Source: a virus. Taken from it: 21,176 bases of DNA. This document shows, piece by piece, positions 1 through 7,224 of this stretch; the stretch's first letter is position 1; the number at the start of each line of letters is the position of its first letter. A program made the position numbers and the translations under genes. The stretch is from the IMG/VR virus record IMGVR_UViG_3300025543_000268, positions 1-21,176 of that record; one strand, written 5' to 3'. Under the pieces are notes generated by a model, which was given only the letters and a program-made list of their open reading frames with translations, was not told the origin of the DNA and made no database searches.

Positions 1-1
1 A

Positions 2-592
2 ACAGGTGGCTCTCAAACTTTAAGTGTATCTTATCCTTCTAATCAAATTAACGAAGGAACATCTTATGTTAGATTCCAATCTGTTAAAGAAATAGTGGGA
101 GGTGTTGCAATTGCAACTTTAGAATTAGAAACAACTTTAAATGGTGCAATTAATGATACAGTCAACACTTTAACTTTAACTAGTTCTGCAGCATTTCCAA
201 ACGCTGGTTTTATTGTAATAGAAAAAGTGGATCAAGATGCAACTAGTGCAACTTTTGGAAAATACATAAATGAAACAATTCAATATACAGGTAACAATAC
301 AGGTACAGGAGTTTTATCTGGATTAACAAGAGGCACAGCTTCTCCATTTAGAGGAATAACTCCACCTAATACTACAGCAACAACTCACGCAAACGGAGCA
401 AAAGTTTTTGGATCATATCTAGCAACAGCAATTGCAACCACTGTAGAAGTTGGTCCTACATTACCAAACGGAACACAAGCAACAGAACAACAATTTAATT
501 CTATAACAGTGCCTCTAGTATCTAATGCTGGAAGCACAGCAACAGGAGGCGGTTTTCAGTGTACAATTGGACCCGTTAATGATAGAGGTTAA
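2..592 (+). CDS. Virion structural protein, 5' end outside the window
   Basis: The reading frame is open from the first complete codon at base 2 to TAA at 590-592, so this is the C-terminal part (196 codons) of a longer gene. A GTG at 95 is internal and is not needed as a start. The product is rich in Thr, Ala, Asn and Gly, with no Cys-rich or catalytic motif except a single late Cys, as is usual for a beta-rich phage structural protein. Bases about 130-410 encode a module (TTLNGA, LTLTSSAAFP, ETIQYTG, LSGLTRGT, THANGAKV) that recurs in the nozzle-like protein at 9469. The next gene is the tail adaptor, so a capsid-decoration, neck or tail role is likely. The exact role is unknown. Confidence 0.75.
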   Translation, partial: TGGSQTLSVSYPSNQINEGTSYVRFQSVKEIVGGVAIATLELETTLNGAINDTVNTLTLTSSAAFPNAGFIVIEKVDQDATSATFGKYINETIQYTGNNTGTGVLSGLTRGTASPFRGITPPNTTATTHANGAKVFGSYLATAIATTVEVGPTLPNGTQATEQQFNSITVPLVSNAGSTATGGGFQCTIGPVNDRG

Positions 593-594
593 TT

Positions 595-1329
595 ATGGCT
601 GGATATACTTACGCAAATTTAACAACAGATATTAGAAACTATACAGAAGTAGATGCTAATGTATTTACTGCTGCTGTTATAAATAGATTTTTAGAAAATG
701 CAGAACATAGAATTAATTTAGATATTCCAATGGATTCAGATAGAGTTCGAGCAGAAGCACAATTTGCTACAGATTTTAATAGTGTTACAGTTCCAACTAA
801 AGCTTTATTTATAAGAGGTGTTCAAGTATTTGATTCAACAACAGCTACTACAGGTGAGGGAGTATGGTTAGAAAGACGTGATCAAACTTTCATATCTGAA
901 TATGTAGGAGAGTTAACAGGCACTGAGGGGGGTACTGCAGCTCAAGATACAACAGGACTTCCCAAATACTATTCTATGTATGGGGGTGCCACAACCGGTA
1001 CTAATACAGCTACTTCAGGAGCGATATATGTAGCACCTACACCAGATAAAAATTACAAATATATTATTTATTATAACGCTCAACCAACTGGTTTAGAGAC
1101 TAATACGGGTGGAACTTATGTAAGTAATTACTTTCCACAAGGGTTATTATATGCTTGTTTAGTAGAAGCATTTATGTTTTTAAAAGGTCCAACAGACATG
1201 TTGACACTATATGAAAATAGATATAAAACAGAACTACAAAAGTTTGCAGCGATGCAAGTTGGAAGAAGAAGACGAGACGATTACACGGATGGAACAATAA
1301 GAATACCAATCGAGTCACCGCCTCAGTAA
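595..1329 (+). CDS. Head-to-tail adaptor / tail tubular A-like protein
   Basis: This 244-aa protein matches the pattern I know for phage adaptor proteins (T7 gp11-like and SU10-type adaptors). It has an N-terminal helical part with FLENAEHRI at residues 32-40 followed by an IPMDSDR segment. The middle is beta-rich, containing LPKYYSMYGG and an IYVAPTP strand. The C-terminus is helical, with a YACLVEAFMFLKGP segment and a basic GRRRRDDYTDGTIRIPI tail. Adaptors of this kind form a dodecameric ring under the portal and receive the nozzle, here probably the product of the gene at 9469. The ATG lies 2 bases after the previous stop, with AGAGG just upstream. The family call rests on recalled pattern, not on a search. 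Confidence 0.62.
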   Translation: MAGYTYANLTTDIRNYTEVDANVFTAAVINRFLENAEHRINLDIPMDSDRVRAEAQFATDFNSVTVPTKALFIRGVQVFDSTTATTGEGVWLERRDQTFISEYVGELTGTEGGTAAQDTTGLPKYYSMYGGATTGTNTATSGAIYVAPTPDKNYKYIIYYNAQPTGLETNTGGTYVSNYFPQGLLYACLVEAFMFLKGPTDMLTLYENRYKTELQKFAAMQVGRRRRDDYTDGTIRIPIESPPQ

Positions 1330-1343
1330 TTAGGAGATTTTTT

Positions 1344-1784
1344 ATGGCAATAACATCAGCAGTATGTAACAGTTTTAAAACAGAAGTTTTACAAGGCATA
1401 CATAATTTTACAGCATCGTCTGGAAACACATTTAATTTAGCTCTATACACAAGTAGCGCTACTTTAAATAAATCAACTACAGCTTATAGTTCATCAAACG
1501 AAATTTCTAACACGGCAGGTTCAGCTTATTCTGCAAAAGGAAAAGCACTAACAAGTGTAACTCCTGCTTTATCTACTGATACAGCTTGTTGTGATTTTGC
1601 AGATGTTTCTTGGACATCAGCTTCGTTTACAGCTAACGGTTGTTTAATATTTAATGATTCAGCATCAGGTGATCCAGCAGTTTGTGCAATCGCATTTGGT
1701 GGAGACAAAACAGTTTCTTCTGGAACATTTACAATTCAATTTCCTACAGCAGACGCATCTAACGCAATTCTTCGGATAGCATAA
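1344..1784 (+). CDS. Conserved small virion structural protein of marine phages
   Basis: The product is 146 aa. It belongs to a recognisable family of marine-phage structural proteins that start MAITSAVCxSFK and continue with FNLALYTSSATLNKSTTAYS, then KGKALTS, CCDFADVSWTSASFTANGC and a closing FTIQFPTADASNAILRIA. The alternating polar/hydrophobic pattern predicts a small all-beta domain and there is no signal peptide or membrane segment. It is usually found between adaptor or tail genes and fibre genes, as here, so a decoration or tail-accessory role is plausible; the biochemical role is not established. A Shine-Dalgarno element (TTAGGAG) precedes the ATG. Its stop codon lies inside the hairpin that covers the start of the next gene. 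Confidence 0.7.
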   Translation: MAITSAVCNSFKTEVLQGIHNFTASSGNTFNLALYTSSATLNKSTTAYSSSNEISNTAGSAYSAKGKALTSVTPALSTDTACCDFADVSWTSASFTANGCLIFNDSASGDPAVCAIAFGGDKTVSSGTFTIQFPTADASNAILRIA

Positions 1785-1800
1785 GGAGGGACTCCTTATG
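1780..1800 (+). promoter_or_regulatory. Perfect inverted repeat over stop codon, Shine-Dalgarno and start codon
   Basis: The arms CATAAGGAG (1780-1788) and CTCCTTATG (1792-1800) are perfect complements around a GGA loop. The stem therefore contains the TAA stop of the upstream gene (1782-1784), most of the AAGGAGG ribosome binding site and the complete ATG of the next gene (1798-1800). In RNA this would hide the initiation region unless a ribosome finishing the upstream gene melts it, a standard design for translational coupling. The structure is read directly from the bases; the regulatory effect is inferred. Confidence 0.6.
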
Positions 1801-2835
1801 GCATCTATCTGGGGTGGTGATAGTCCTTCAGTAGCGTGGAACGAAAATTCCTGGGCATCTAATACTGTTACAATTACTTTAACTGGTGTATCAGCAACCT
1901 CTAGTGTAGGTGAAGTAGCTGCATTTCCTGAACAAGGTTGGGGTAGACAACAATATGGCAACTCTGGTTGGGGTGTAGAATATTCTGTTGCACCAGCAGG
2001 CGTAAGTGCAACCTCTAGTGTTGGAAGTGTTACAGCTTCTCAAGTTATTACTGCAGAATTAACTGGTTTAAGCACAACGTCTTCAGTAGGATCACCAATT
2101 ACTGATCAACTTACTATAGCAGCACTAACAGGATTACAATCACAAACAGAACTTGGAAGTTTTGATAACGCAGGTACTTTAGTTGGTTGGGGTAGAAATG
2201 GTTGGGGTGAAGAACCTTACGGAGATTCATTTAATAAATTAGAACAACCTGCTGGATTAAGTGCAACATCTAGTGTTGGTGCATTAACTTTAGATTTAAC
2301 ATCGGTAATATCTCCAACAGGAGTTAGCGCAACAACTAATGTTGGTTCTTTAAGTTTTGTTATAGATTCTACACCTGTTATAACAGGTGTTAGTGCAACA
2401 TCTACTGTGGGAAGTATTTCTCCTGCGGATGTCGTGGGACTGACTGGAGTGAGTGCAACATCTAGTGTGGGATCTACTACAATAGAAACAGCTTATGACT
2501 TAACAGGAGTCAGTGCAACTTCATCAATAGGATCGATTGAAATAAATTCTTCACCTATTGTACTTCCAACTGGAGTAAGTGCAACTTCATCAGTAGGATC
2601 AATATCTCTTGCAGCTATGCAAGTAGGTTTAACCGGACTAAGTTCAACAGCTTCAACAGGTGCTATTTCTCCTACAGAAATGTTAATAGGATTAACTGGC
2701 TTAGAACTTGAAGCTAGTGTTGGTACAGGAGTAGCTTTTCCTGGTACCTATGAAAAATTAACGCCTAAAACTAGTACAGGATATACAGCACAAAGTCCTA
2801 AAACAAGTACAGGATACACAATTAAAACAGCATAA
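1798..2835 (+). CDS. Repeat-rich virion protein with (L/P)TGVSATSSVGS units
   Basis: This 345-aa protein is built almost entirely of repeats. The central Gly of a (L/P)(T/A)G(V/L)SATSSVG unit occurs near residues 30, 68, 90, 112, 153, 175, 197, 217, 237, 259, 280 and 301, giving about 12 copies with a 20-22 residue period. Two larger steps (30 to 68 and 112 to 153) hold Trp-Gly-rich blocks, GWGRQQYGNSGWG and GWGRNGWGEEPYGDS. The C-terminus carries a second short duplication, PKTSTGYT, twice. Such short Ser/Thr/Val/Gly repeats suggest an extended beta structure, for example a fibre shaft or particle decoration. There is no enzyme motif. The start is fixed by a strong AAGGAGG site that lies in a hairpin with the ATG. 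Confidence 0.68.
   Translation: MASIWGGDSPSVAWNENSWASNTVTITLTGVSATSSVGEVAAFPEQGWGRQQYGNSGWGVEYSVAPAGVSATSSVGSVTASQVITAELTGLSTTSSVGSPITDQLTIAALTGLQSQTELGSFDNAGTLVGWGRNGWGEEPYGDSFNKLEQPAGLSATSSVGALTLDLTSVISPTGVSATTNVGSLSFVIDSTPVITGVSATSTVGSISPADVVGLTGVSATSSVGSTTIETAYDLTGVSATSSIGSIEINSSPIVLPTGVSATSSVGSISLAAMQVGLTGLSSTASTGAISPTEMLIGLTGLELEASVGTGVAFPGTYEKLTPKTSTGYTAQSPKTSTGYTIKTA
1879..2730 (+). repeat. Tandem coding repeat, about 12 units of about 63 bases
   Basis: This stretch encodes the repeated (L/P)TGVSATSSVGS segment. At DNA level the units share cores such as GGTGTTAGTGCAACATCTAG with mainly synonymous changes. Unit spacing is 60-66 bases, except for two steps of about 115-125 bases where a Trp-Gly block is present. 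The repeats stay in frame. They look like protein evolution by duplication and are not a CRISPR or a replication origin. Confidence 0.65.
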
Positions 2836-2841
2836 TTATGT

Positions 2842-2870
2842 TTGACTTAAAACTAAATAAACAATATAAA
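2842..2870 (+). promoter_or_regulatory. Candidate sigma70-type promoter before the tail-fibre gene
   Basis: TTGACT at 2842-2847 is separated by exactly 17 bases from TATAAA at 2865-2870. This is five of six matches to each consensus hexamer at the optimal spacing. It lies in the 59-base gap at 2836-2894, one of the longest gaps in the window. A start near 2877 would leave a short leader with the AAGGAA ribosome site ahead of the ATG at 2895. The A+T-rich background makes TATAAA cheap, but the paired -35 is less likely by chance. No experimental support is available. Confidence 0.5.
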
Positions 2871-2894
2871 TAACAAAAATAAGGAATATAAATA

Positions 2895-3581
2895 ATGGCT
2901 TCAACATACACAGATCTTGGTATAGAACTAATGGCAACTGGTGAAAACGCCGGTACATGGGGAACAAAAACTAACGCAAATTTAAATCTTATAGAACAAT
3001 TAACAGGTGGCTTTGCTACTGTATCTATTGCTGGTGGAGCAGGAACAACTCCTTTAGATGTTGATAATGGTGCTTTAACAGGTACGGCTCAATCAAGAGT
3101 TATAGAATTTACAGGATCAATAACTGGAAATAGAATTGTTACAATTCCAAATGATGTAGAAACTTTTTACATATTAAAAAATTCTACTTCTGGAGCTTAC
3201 ACAGTTCAATTTAAATATGCTACTGGTTCAGGAACAAGCACAACTTTTTCAACTACAGATAAAGGAATTAAAATTGTTTATGCAACAGCTAATGATGGAA
3301 CTAATCCTGACATTGTAGATGTTATGGCTAATTCTTCAGAAATTGCCGTAACTAATAGTAATCCAATAAAATTTAAAGATGCTGATGACTCAGCATCTGT
3401 AGGTATAAAAGCACCTGCAACAGTTAGTGGTTCTTATACTTTAACACTACCAGCAGCTGTAGGATCTACTTCTCAAGCTTTAGTAACAACAGATGGTTCT
3501 GGAACTTTAGGGTTTACATCAACATCAACTTTTGGTATATCAACAGGAAAATCTATTGTAATGGCAATGATTTTCGGTTAA
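2895..3581 (+). CDS. Tail-fibre-like protein
   Basis: The product is 228 aa and starts with MASTYTDLGIELMATGENAG followed by TWGTKTNANLNLIEQ (residues 21-35). I recognise this N-terminus as common to many tail-fibre-like proteins of marine phages; it probably attaches the fibre to the tail. The rest is beta-rich, with repeated GxxTxxxP turns such as ITGNRIVTIPNDVETF and GSYTLTLPAAVGSTSQALVTTDGSGTLGF. The latter resembles a phage-fibre repeat domain. The hydrophobic C-terminus, GKSIVMAMIFG, is also typical. It probably takes part in host recognition together with the glycine-rich protein at 4549. A candidate promoter and an AAGGAA ribosome site lie upstream. Confidence 0.72.
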   Translation: MASTYTDLGIELMATGENAGTWGTKTNANLNLIEQLTGGFATVSIAGGAGTTPLDVDNGALTGTAQSRVIEFTGSITGNRIVTIPNDVETFYILKNSTSGAYTVQFKYATGSGTSTTFSTTDKGIKIVYATANDGTNPDIVDVMANSSEIAVTNSNPIKFKDADDSASVGIKAPATVSGSYTLTLPAAVGSTSQALVTTDGSGTLGFTSTSTFGISTGKSIVMAMIFG

Positions 3582-3605
3582 AAGAAACACAGAGGAATAT
3601 AAAAT

Positions 3606-3971
3606 ATGTCAGCACCAAATTTAGCAAATGTTTCAACAATAACAGCAAAGTCTGCTCAAGCAGCATTAACCACTACTTTAACAACTGAAGTTTTAGCAAA
3701 CGCTGGTTCTTCAGGAAAAGTTTTCAAAGTAAATAACATTATCGTAGCAAATATAGATGGTTCATCAGCCGTAAATATATCTGTCTTTATAACTAAATCA
3801 GGTGGCTCACCAATTGCAATTGCAAGCACAATATCATGTCCTGCGGATGCAACTTTAGTAGTCGTAGATAAAAATACTGCTTTGTATTTAGAAGAAGGCG
3901 ACAATATTGAAGCTGGAGCAAGTGCAAACTCAGATGCAACTATCACTATAAACTACGAGGAATTAAGTTAA
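3606..3971 (+). CDS. Small beta-sandwich structural protein
   Basis: This 121-aa protein contains a run of alternating hydrophobic strands: KVFKVNNIIVANIDG (residues 38-52), AVNISVFITKSGG, LVVVDKNTALYLEEGDNIEAGA and ATITINYEEL at the end. The pattern of strands and the Glu/Gly-rich turn before the final strand resemble the 111-aa product at 12691 (LIVEGGKAFTVQAS, then FDVAISYLNI), so the two may share a fold, although identity is low. No catalytic motif, signal peptide or membrane span is visible. It lies between a fibre-like gene and another virion gene, so a tail or particle accessory role is likely. A GAGG ribosome site precedes the ATG. Confidence 0.62.
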   Translation: MSAPNLANVSTITAKSAQAALTTTLTTEVLANAGSSGKVFKVNNIIVANIDGSSAVNISVFITKSGGSPIAIASTISCPADATLVVVDKNTALYLEEGDNIEAGASANSDATITINYEELS

Positions 3972-3986
3972 GGAGGGTCATAATTT

Positions 3987-4538
3987 ATGGCACACTTTGC
4001 TGAATGTAGGGTAGATAATAACGAAGTAATCAGAGTTATTGTTGTATCAGATCAAGACGTTGCTAATAACGGTGGTAACAATTCAACTCAAACAGAACAA
4101 TGGGTTAAAGATAATATTCCCCAAGGTATTAGATTAAAAGCTGCGTATGAAGCTGCAGGAGAAACTTATCCAGATACTTTTTGGAAGCAAACTTATAAAA
4201 CTTCTGAGAGAGGTATATACGCTGGACCTGGTTGTCTATGGAATTCTACTCATAACATTTTTACAGATAAACAAACATACCCAAGTTGGATATTAAACAC
4301 TACATCAGGATTACATGAAGCACCTATTGCAGCTCCATCTGGGGATATTCAAAACTATAGATTAACTGACGATTTAGATGACAATGGAGATAGAATTGGA
4401 ATTTTTGACTTTTATGCACCAGAGTGGAATGAAAGTTTAACAAATTGGATTTGTAAAAAAAATCCACTTTCTGAAAACAAAATGAGAAGATGGGAAGAAT
4501 CAAGTTCTTCTTTTCTTCCAGAAGAAGATATAGTATAA
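3987..4538 (+). CDS. Marine-phage virion protein of the MAHFAE / WKQT type
   Basis: The protein is 183 aa. It starts MAHFAECRVDNNEVIRVIVV and carries WKQTYKT (66-72), YAGPGCLW (78-85) and PSWIL (99-103). This series is recognisable from a structural protein family common in cyanophages and other marine phages, where the motifs read approximately WKQTSYNT, YAGIGYTYD and PSW. The C-terminal part (about 115-183) is polar, with a Trp-rich WNESLTNWICKKN segment and an acidic end. Family members occur in tail-fibre or baseplate gene groups and their exact function is unknown. A strong AAGGAGGG ribosome site starts at the end of the preceding gene. Confidence 0.65.
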   Translation: MAHFAECRVDNNEVIRVIVVSDQDVANNGGNNSTQTEQWVKDNIPQGIRLKAAYEAAGETYPDTFWKQTYKTSERGIYAGPGCLWNSTHNIFTDKQTYPSWILNTTSGLHEAPIAAPSGDIQNYRLTDDLDDNGDRIGIFDFYAPEWNESLTNWICKKNPLSENKMRRWEESSSSFLPEEDIV

Positions 4539-4548
4539 GGAGATTATT

Positions 4549-5511
4549 ATGGCAAATGGCGGAATTATAGGACCAATTAATGAACCAACAACAGGAGATG
4601 TAATAACACCTTTTTCATCACCTGGAACTTTTGTAGCTAAAAAAACACAAAACGTAGGTTTATTAGTTGTAGCTGGTGGCGGCGGTGGAGGTCACAGAAC
4701 TCAAGCAAACGGAAGTGCTGGAGGCGGCGGAGGTGTTAGATTACTTCCAGCTCACCCAGTGACTGCAGGACAACCTGTATCTGTTACAATTGGAGCAGGA
4801 GGAACAGGACTTAGCTTAAATGGTCAACCTTTTGCAACTGGTCAAGGAGATGATAGTTCTTTTGGACCTATCAGTGCTACTGGAGGTGGTTCTGGTATGG
4901 GACAAGGTCTAGGTGGTCAACCTAATTTTCCTAATACAAATAGTTTAGATGGTGGAGCTGGCGGAGGTTCTGCTTCTTCTCCAGAAAATCCATACACTGG
5001 TAATGGTAATGCTGGAGGTTTTTCACCACCAGAAGGAAGTGATGGTGGAGCAACCAACTCTTCATCTATACCTGGCGGCGGTGGTGGAGCTGGAAGCGCA
5101 GGCGGCACTGGAACGGGATCTGGCGCTGGAGGTGGCGGTGGTAACATAGATCCTTCACCAGTATTTGGAAGCGCACCTCAACCTTATTATTGGGGTCCAA
5201 ACGGAAGATATGGAGGCGGCGGCGGAGGCGGCTGTAGACCTGATAATGGAAGTGCTGGAAGTGGTAATGCCGCTGGAGGCGGCGGAAACGGTGGTTCAGG
5301 AAATCCTAGTGGACCTGGCCAACCAGGTGTAGATGGTTCAGGCGGCGGTGGTGGCGGCGCTGGAGAACAAGGAGCAGTAGGCGCACAAGCTGGAAGTGGC
5401 GGTGATGGAACTGTTATTGTTAAAGAAGTTGATGTTGTTACAGGAGCTTCAGGAGTTTGGACTATGCAAGACGTATTCGCAAATCAAAAAGCAGGTACCT
5501 GGACTAACTAG
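4549..5511 (+). CDS. Glycine-rich tail adhesin / receptor-binding candidate
   Basis: The product is 320 aa, of which residues about 43-288 are dominated by poly-Gly runs (GGGGGG, SAGGGGGV, GAGGGG) separated by short polar loops. The N-terminus has a TFVAKKTQNVGLLVVAGGGG strand and residues 286-293 form a GTVIVKEV strand. It closes with GVWTMQDVFANQKAGTW, a C-terminal pattern I associate with glycine-rich phage proteins. The family resembles adhesins built of packed polyglycine helices, such as the tip adhesin of Salmonella phage S16, whose loops contact the receptor. Four Pro-Gly sites are present (P25, P175, P256, P259), including a collagen-like GPGQPGVDG stretch. The next gene encodes a prolyl-hydroxylase-like enzyme. 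Many Gly codons are GGC/GGT, which raises local G+C. Confidence 0.66.
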   Translation: MANGGIIGPINEPTTGDVITPFSSPGTFVAKKTQNVGLLVVAGGGGGGHRTQANGSAGGGGGVRLLPAHPVTAGQPVSVTIGAGGTGLSLNGQPFATGQGDDSSFGPISATGGGSGMGQGLGGQPNFPNTNSLDGGAGGGSASSPENPYTGNGNAGGFSPPEGSDGGATNSSSIPGGGGGAGSAGGTGTGSGAGGGGGNIDPSPVFGSAPQPYYWGPNGRYGGGGGGGCRPDNGSAGSGNAAGGGGNGGSGNPSGPGQPGVDGSGGGGGGAGEQGAVGAQAGSGGDGTVIVKEVDVVTGASGVWTMQDVFANQKAGTWTN

Positions 5512-5530
5512 ACTTTTATTTTAATTAATA

Positions 5531-5536
5531 TATAAA
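5531..5536 (+). promoter_or_regulatory. Candidate -10 element at the head of the oxygenase cassette
   Basis: TATAAA lies 10 bases before the ATG at 5547. A partial -35, TAGACT (5509-5514), is 16 bases upstream. Transcription would begin near 5543, leaving only about four bases before the ATG. The region before the ATG (CTCTCTAGA) has no Shine-Dalgarno sequence, so a leaderless or nearly leaderless message is possible. A+T-rich sequence produces such hexamers by chance. Confidence 0.3.
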
Positions 5537-5546
5537 ACTCTCTAGA

Positions 5547-6173
5547 ATGAATATAGAGAATAGTTATTGGTATTTTAGGGATGTTATTCCAAAAAATATT
5601 TGTGATGATATAATTAAATTTGGACTTCAACAAAATAAAGAAAAAGCTATTATTGGTGATGCAAAACTCAACGATAAAATTAGAAAATCTAATGTAGCTT
5701 GGTTAGATGAAAAATGGATTTATAATGAAATCCATCCTTATATTTTAAGAGCAAATGAAAACGCTAGGTGGAATTACGATTTAAATTGTAGTGAACATTG
5801 TCAGTTTACTATTTATGATCCAGGACAATATTATGATTGGCACGTAGATGCTTGGACTTTACCTTATTTACCACGAAATCAAAAAACTAGAAATAATGAA
5901 AAAAGTGCACCATTTGACGATGTAGTAGGTTTAATAAGAAAAGTTTCTGTTACTGTCTGTTTAAATGATTACACAGAATATCAAGGAGGAGAACTAGAAA
6001 TAGCTATGGACGGCCCTCCACATTTACCTAAAAAAGTTCACGATTTAAGAAACATAGCTTCTAAAGGAACTGTAATTGTGTTTCCTTCTTTTGTCTGGCA
6101 TAGAGTAAAACCCGTGACTTCAGGCACAAGATATAGTTTGGTAATTTGGACAGATGGAAAGCCATATAGATAA
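5547..6173 (+). CDS. 2-oxoglutarate/Fe(II) dioxygenase, prolyl 4-hydroxylase-like (HxD)
   Basis: This 208-aa protein is about the size of a single double-stranded beta-helix dioxygenase. The iron triad is visible: H99 and D101 in YYDWHVDAW, and H185 in VFPSFVWHRVKPV. R195 (GTRYSLVIW), ten residues later, is the expected 2-oxoglutarate carboxylate binder. VSVTVCLNDYTEYQGGELEI gives the CLN...GGEL core strand of the prolyl 4-hydroxylase/PKHD group. The enzyme should couple oxidative decarboxylation of 2-oxoglutarate to hydroxylation of a protein or other substrate. It is the first of seven related genes and sits just after the glycine-rich adhesin. All key residues are present, so it is probably active. 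Confidence 0.86.
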   Translation: MNIENSYWYFRDVIPKNICDDIIKFGLQQNKEKAIIGDAKLNDKIRKSNVAWLDEKWIYNEIHPYILRANENARWNYDLNCSEHCQFTIYDPGQYYDWHVDAWTLPYLPRNQKTRNNEKSAPFDDVVGLIRKVSVTVCLNDYTEYQGGELEIAMDGPPHLPKKVHDLRNIASKGTVIVFPSFVWHRVKPVTSGTRYSLVIWTDGKPYR

Positions 6174-6664
6174 TGGATTACGAAATAAAAAATAATTTTT
6201 TACCTAAAGAAAATTTAGATATGTTAAAAAAAGAAATATTTAGTAATTATTTTCCGTGGTATTTTCAAGATGAAGTAAATATACATCACAAAAATCACGA
6301 AGAAGATTTAAGTTATTACATGACACATAATGTATTTAATAACAACGTTGCAAGTCAGTATTGGAACTTATTTACAAAAAATTTATTATCTTTCATACCA
6401 TCCACTAAGGTTATAAGAATTAAAGTAAATTTATATCCTAGAACAGAAAAGATAATTAAAAATAAAATACACGTAGATTATCCCTACAAACACAAAGCAG
6501 CTTTGCTTTCTTTAAACACATGTGATGGTTTTACTTCATTTGAAAACAAACAAATTAATTCTGTAGAAAACAGAGTTTTATTTTTTGAAGGACATAAGGA
6601 ACACGCCAGTTCAACTTGTACAAATGTTAAAGCAAGATTTAATATAAATATAAACTACAAATAA
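6173..6664 (+). CDS. 2-oxoglutarate/Fe(II) dioxygenase-like protein (HxD), compact form
   Basis: The product is 163 aa. The candidate iron ligands are H100 and D102 (NKIHVDYPY) and H144 (or H141) in FFEGHKEHASS. R155 in KARFNINI is the likely 2OG-binding residue. The N-terminal FLPKENLDMLKKEI and FPWYFQDEVN segments are typical of a group of small phage dioxygenases that begin with a FLP...FPWY pattern. The gene overlaps the previous stop by one base (TAATG), so it is probably translated by re-initiation. Base composition is extremely A+T-rich (8 G/C of 60 in 6181-6240 by hand count), unlike the gene before it. The substrate is unknown. Confidence 0.75.
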   Translation: MDYEIKNNFLPKENLDMLKKEIFSNYFPWYFQDEVNIHHKNHEEDLSYYMTHNVFNNNVASQYWNLFTKNLLSFIPSTKVIRIKVNLYPRTEKIIKNKIHVDYPYKHKAALLSLNTCDGFTSFENKQINSVENRVLFFEGHKEHASSTCTNVKARFNININYK

Positions 6665-7224
6665 TGGAAACTTTTATAAAATCATACAATTTAAAAAATA
6701 TAGATTTATGTGATAAATTTATAGAGTATCATAAAAATAACTTTGAGTACAAAGGTGAGGGACACACGTATGGGGGGTTGGATAAAAAAATTAAAAATTC
6801 AATAGATGTTACTTTTTTTAATAATAACAAAAACCTTTTTATACAAGAATATTTTGCGGAAATATCTGTATTTATAAATGATTACATGAATTATTATGGC
6901 ATAGGGGGATATTTAAGAACTAATGAAGAAGGAACTAATATTCAATATTATCCTTCTAAAGAAGGTGGTTTTTTTCAATACCATTATGAAAGAGGGTCTA
7001 TGCAAGATGTCAATAGACAAGTTGTTTTTATGACATACTTAAATGATATAGAGGAGGGAGGAGAAACAGAATTTCTTTTTCAAAAAATTAAAGTAAAACC
7101 AAAAAAAGGTTTAACTGTTTTATGGCCTTCTGATTTTACTCACACTCACAAGGGGTTACCTTGTAATTTTGAAAAATGGATTGTGACAGGCTGGTTCTGT
7201 CATCGCATAGAAAAAAATGATTAA
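6664..7224 (+). CDS. 2-oxoglutarate/Fe(II) dioxygenase-like protein with HxE motif
   Basis: This 186-aa protein has a prolyl-hydroxylase-like core: FFQYHYERGS with H107 and E109, RQVVFMTYLNDIEEGGETEF (residues 118-137), and KPKKGLTVLWPSDFTHTHKG with H160 or H162 as the distal ligand. K171 in FEKWIVTGWF occupies the place of the usual 2OG-binding Arg. The order of strands and the YLND...GGETEF and WP..FTH.H.G signatures are clear. The HxE pair replaces the usual HxD; Glu is known to serve in some dioxygenases and is replaced in related halogenases by a small residue, which is not the case here. It is translationally coupled by a TAATG overlap. Confidence 0.82.
   Translation: METFIKSYNLKNIDLCDKFIEYHKNNFEYKGEGHTYGGLDKKIKNSIDVTFFNNNKNLFIQEYFAEISVFINDYMNYYGIGGYLRTNEEGTNIQYYPSKEGGFFQYHYERGSMQDVNRQVVFMTYLNDIEEGGETEFLFQKIKVKPKKGLTVLWPSDFTHTHKGLPCNFEKWIVTGWFCHRIEKND

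Noticed and set aside
1879-2730. CRISPR-like array
   Set aside because: The repeats encode protein units in one continuous frame, the units are degenerate, and there are no unique spacers of constant length or cas genes.
2836-2894. Small gene starting at the ATG at 2838 after the repeat protein
   Set aside because: The frame (M F D L K L N K Q Y K stop) is only 11 codons and has no ribosome site; the promoter reading explains the gap better.
4917-5149. Pro-rich minus-strand frame and a Val/Leu-rich second + frame across the glycine-rich gene
   Set aside because: Both are products of GGN codon runs read in another frame. They have no ribosome site and would interrupt a well-supported gene.
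2895-5511. Diversity-generating retroelement acting on the fibre or adhesin
   Set aside because: No reverse transcriptase and no template repeat of a fibre C-terminus with A-to-N differences was seen in the window.
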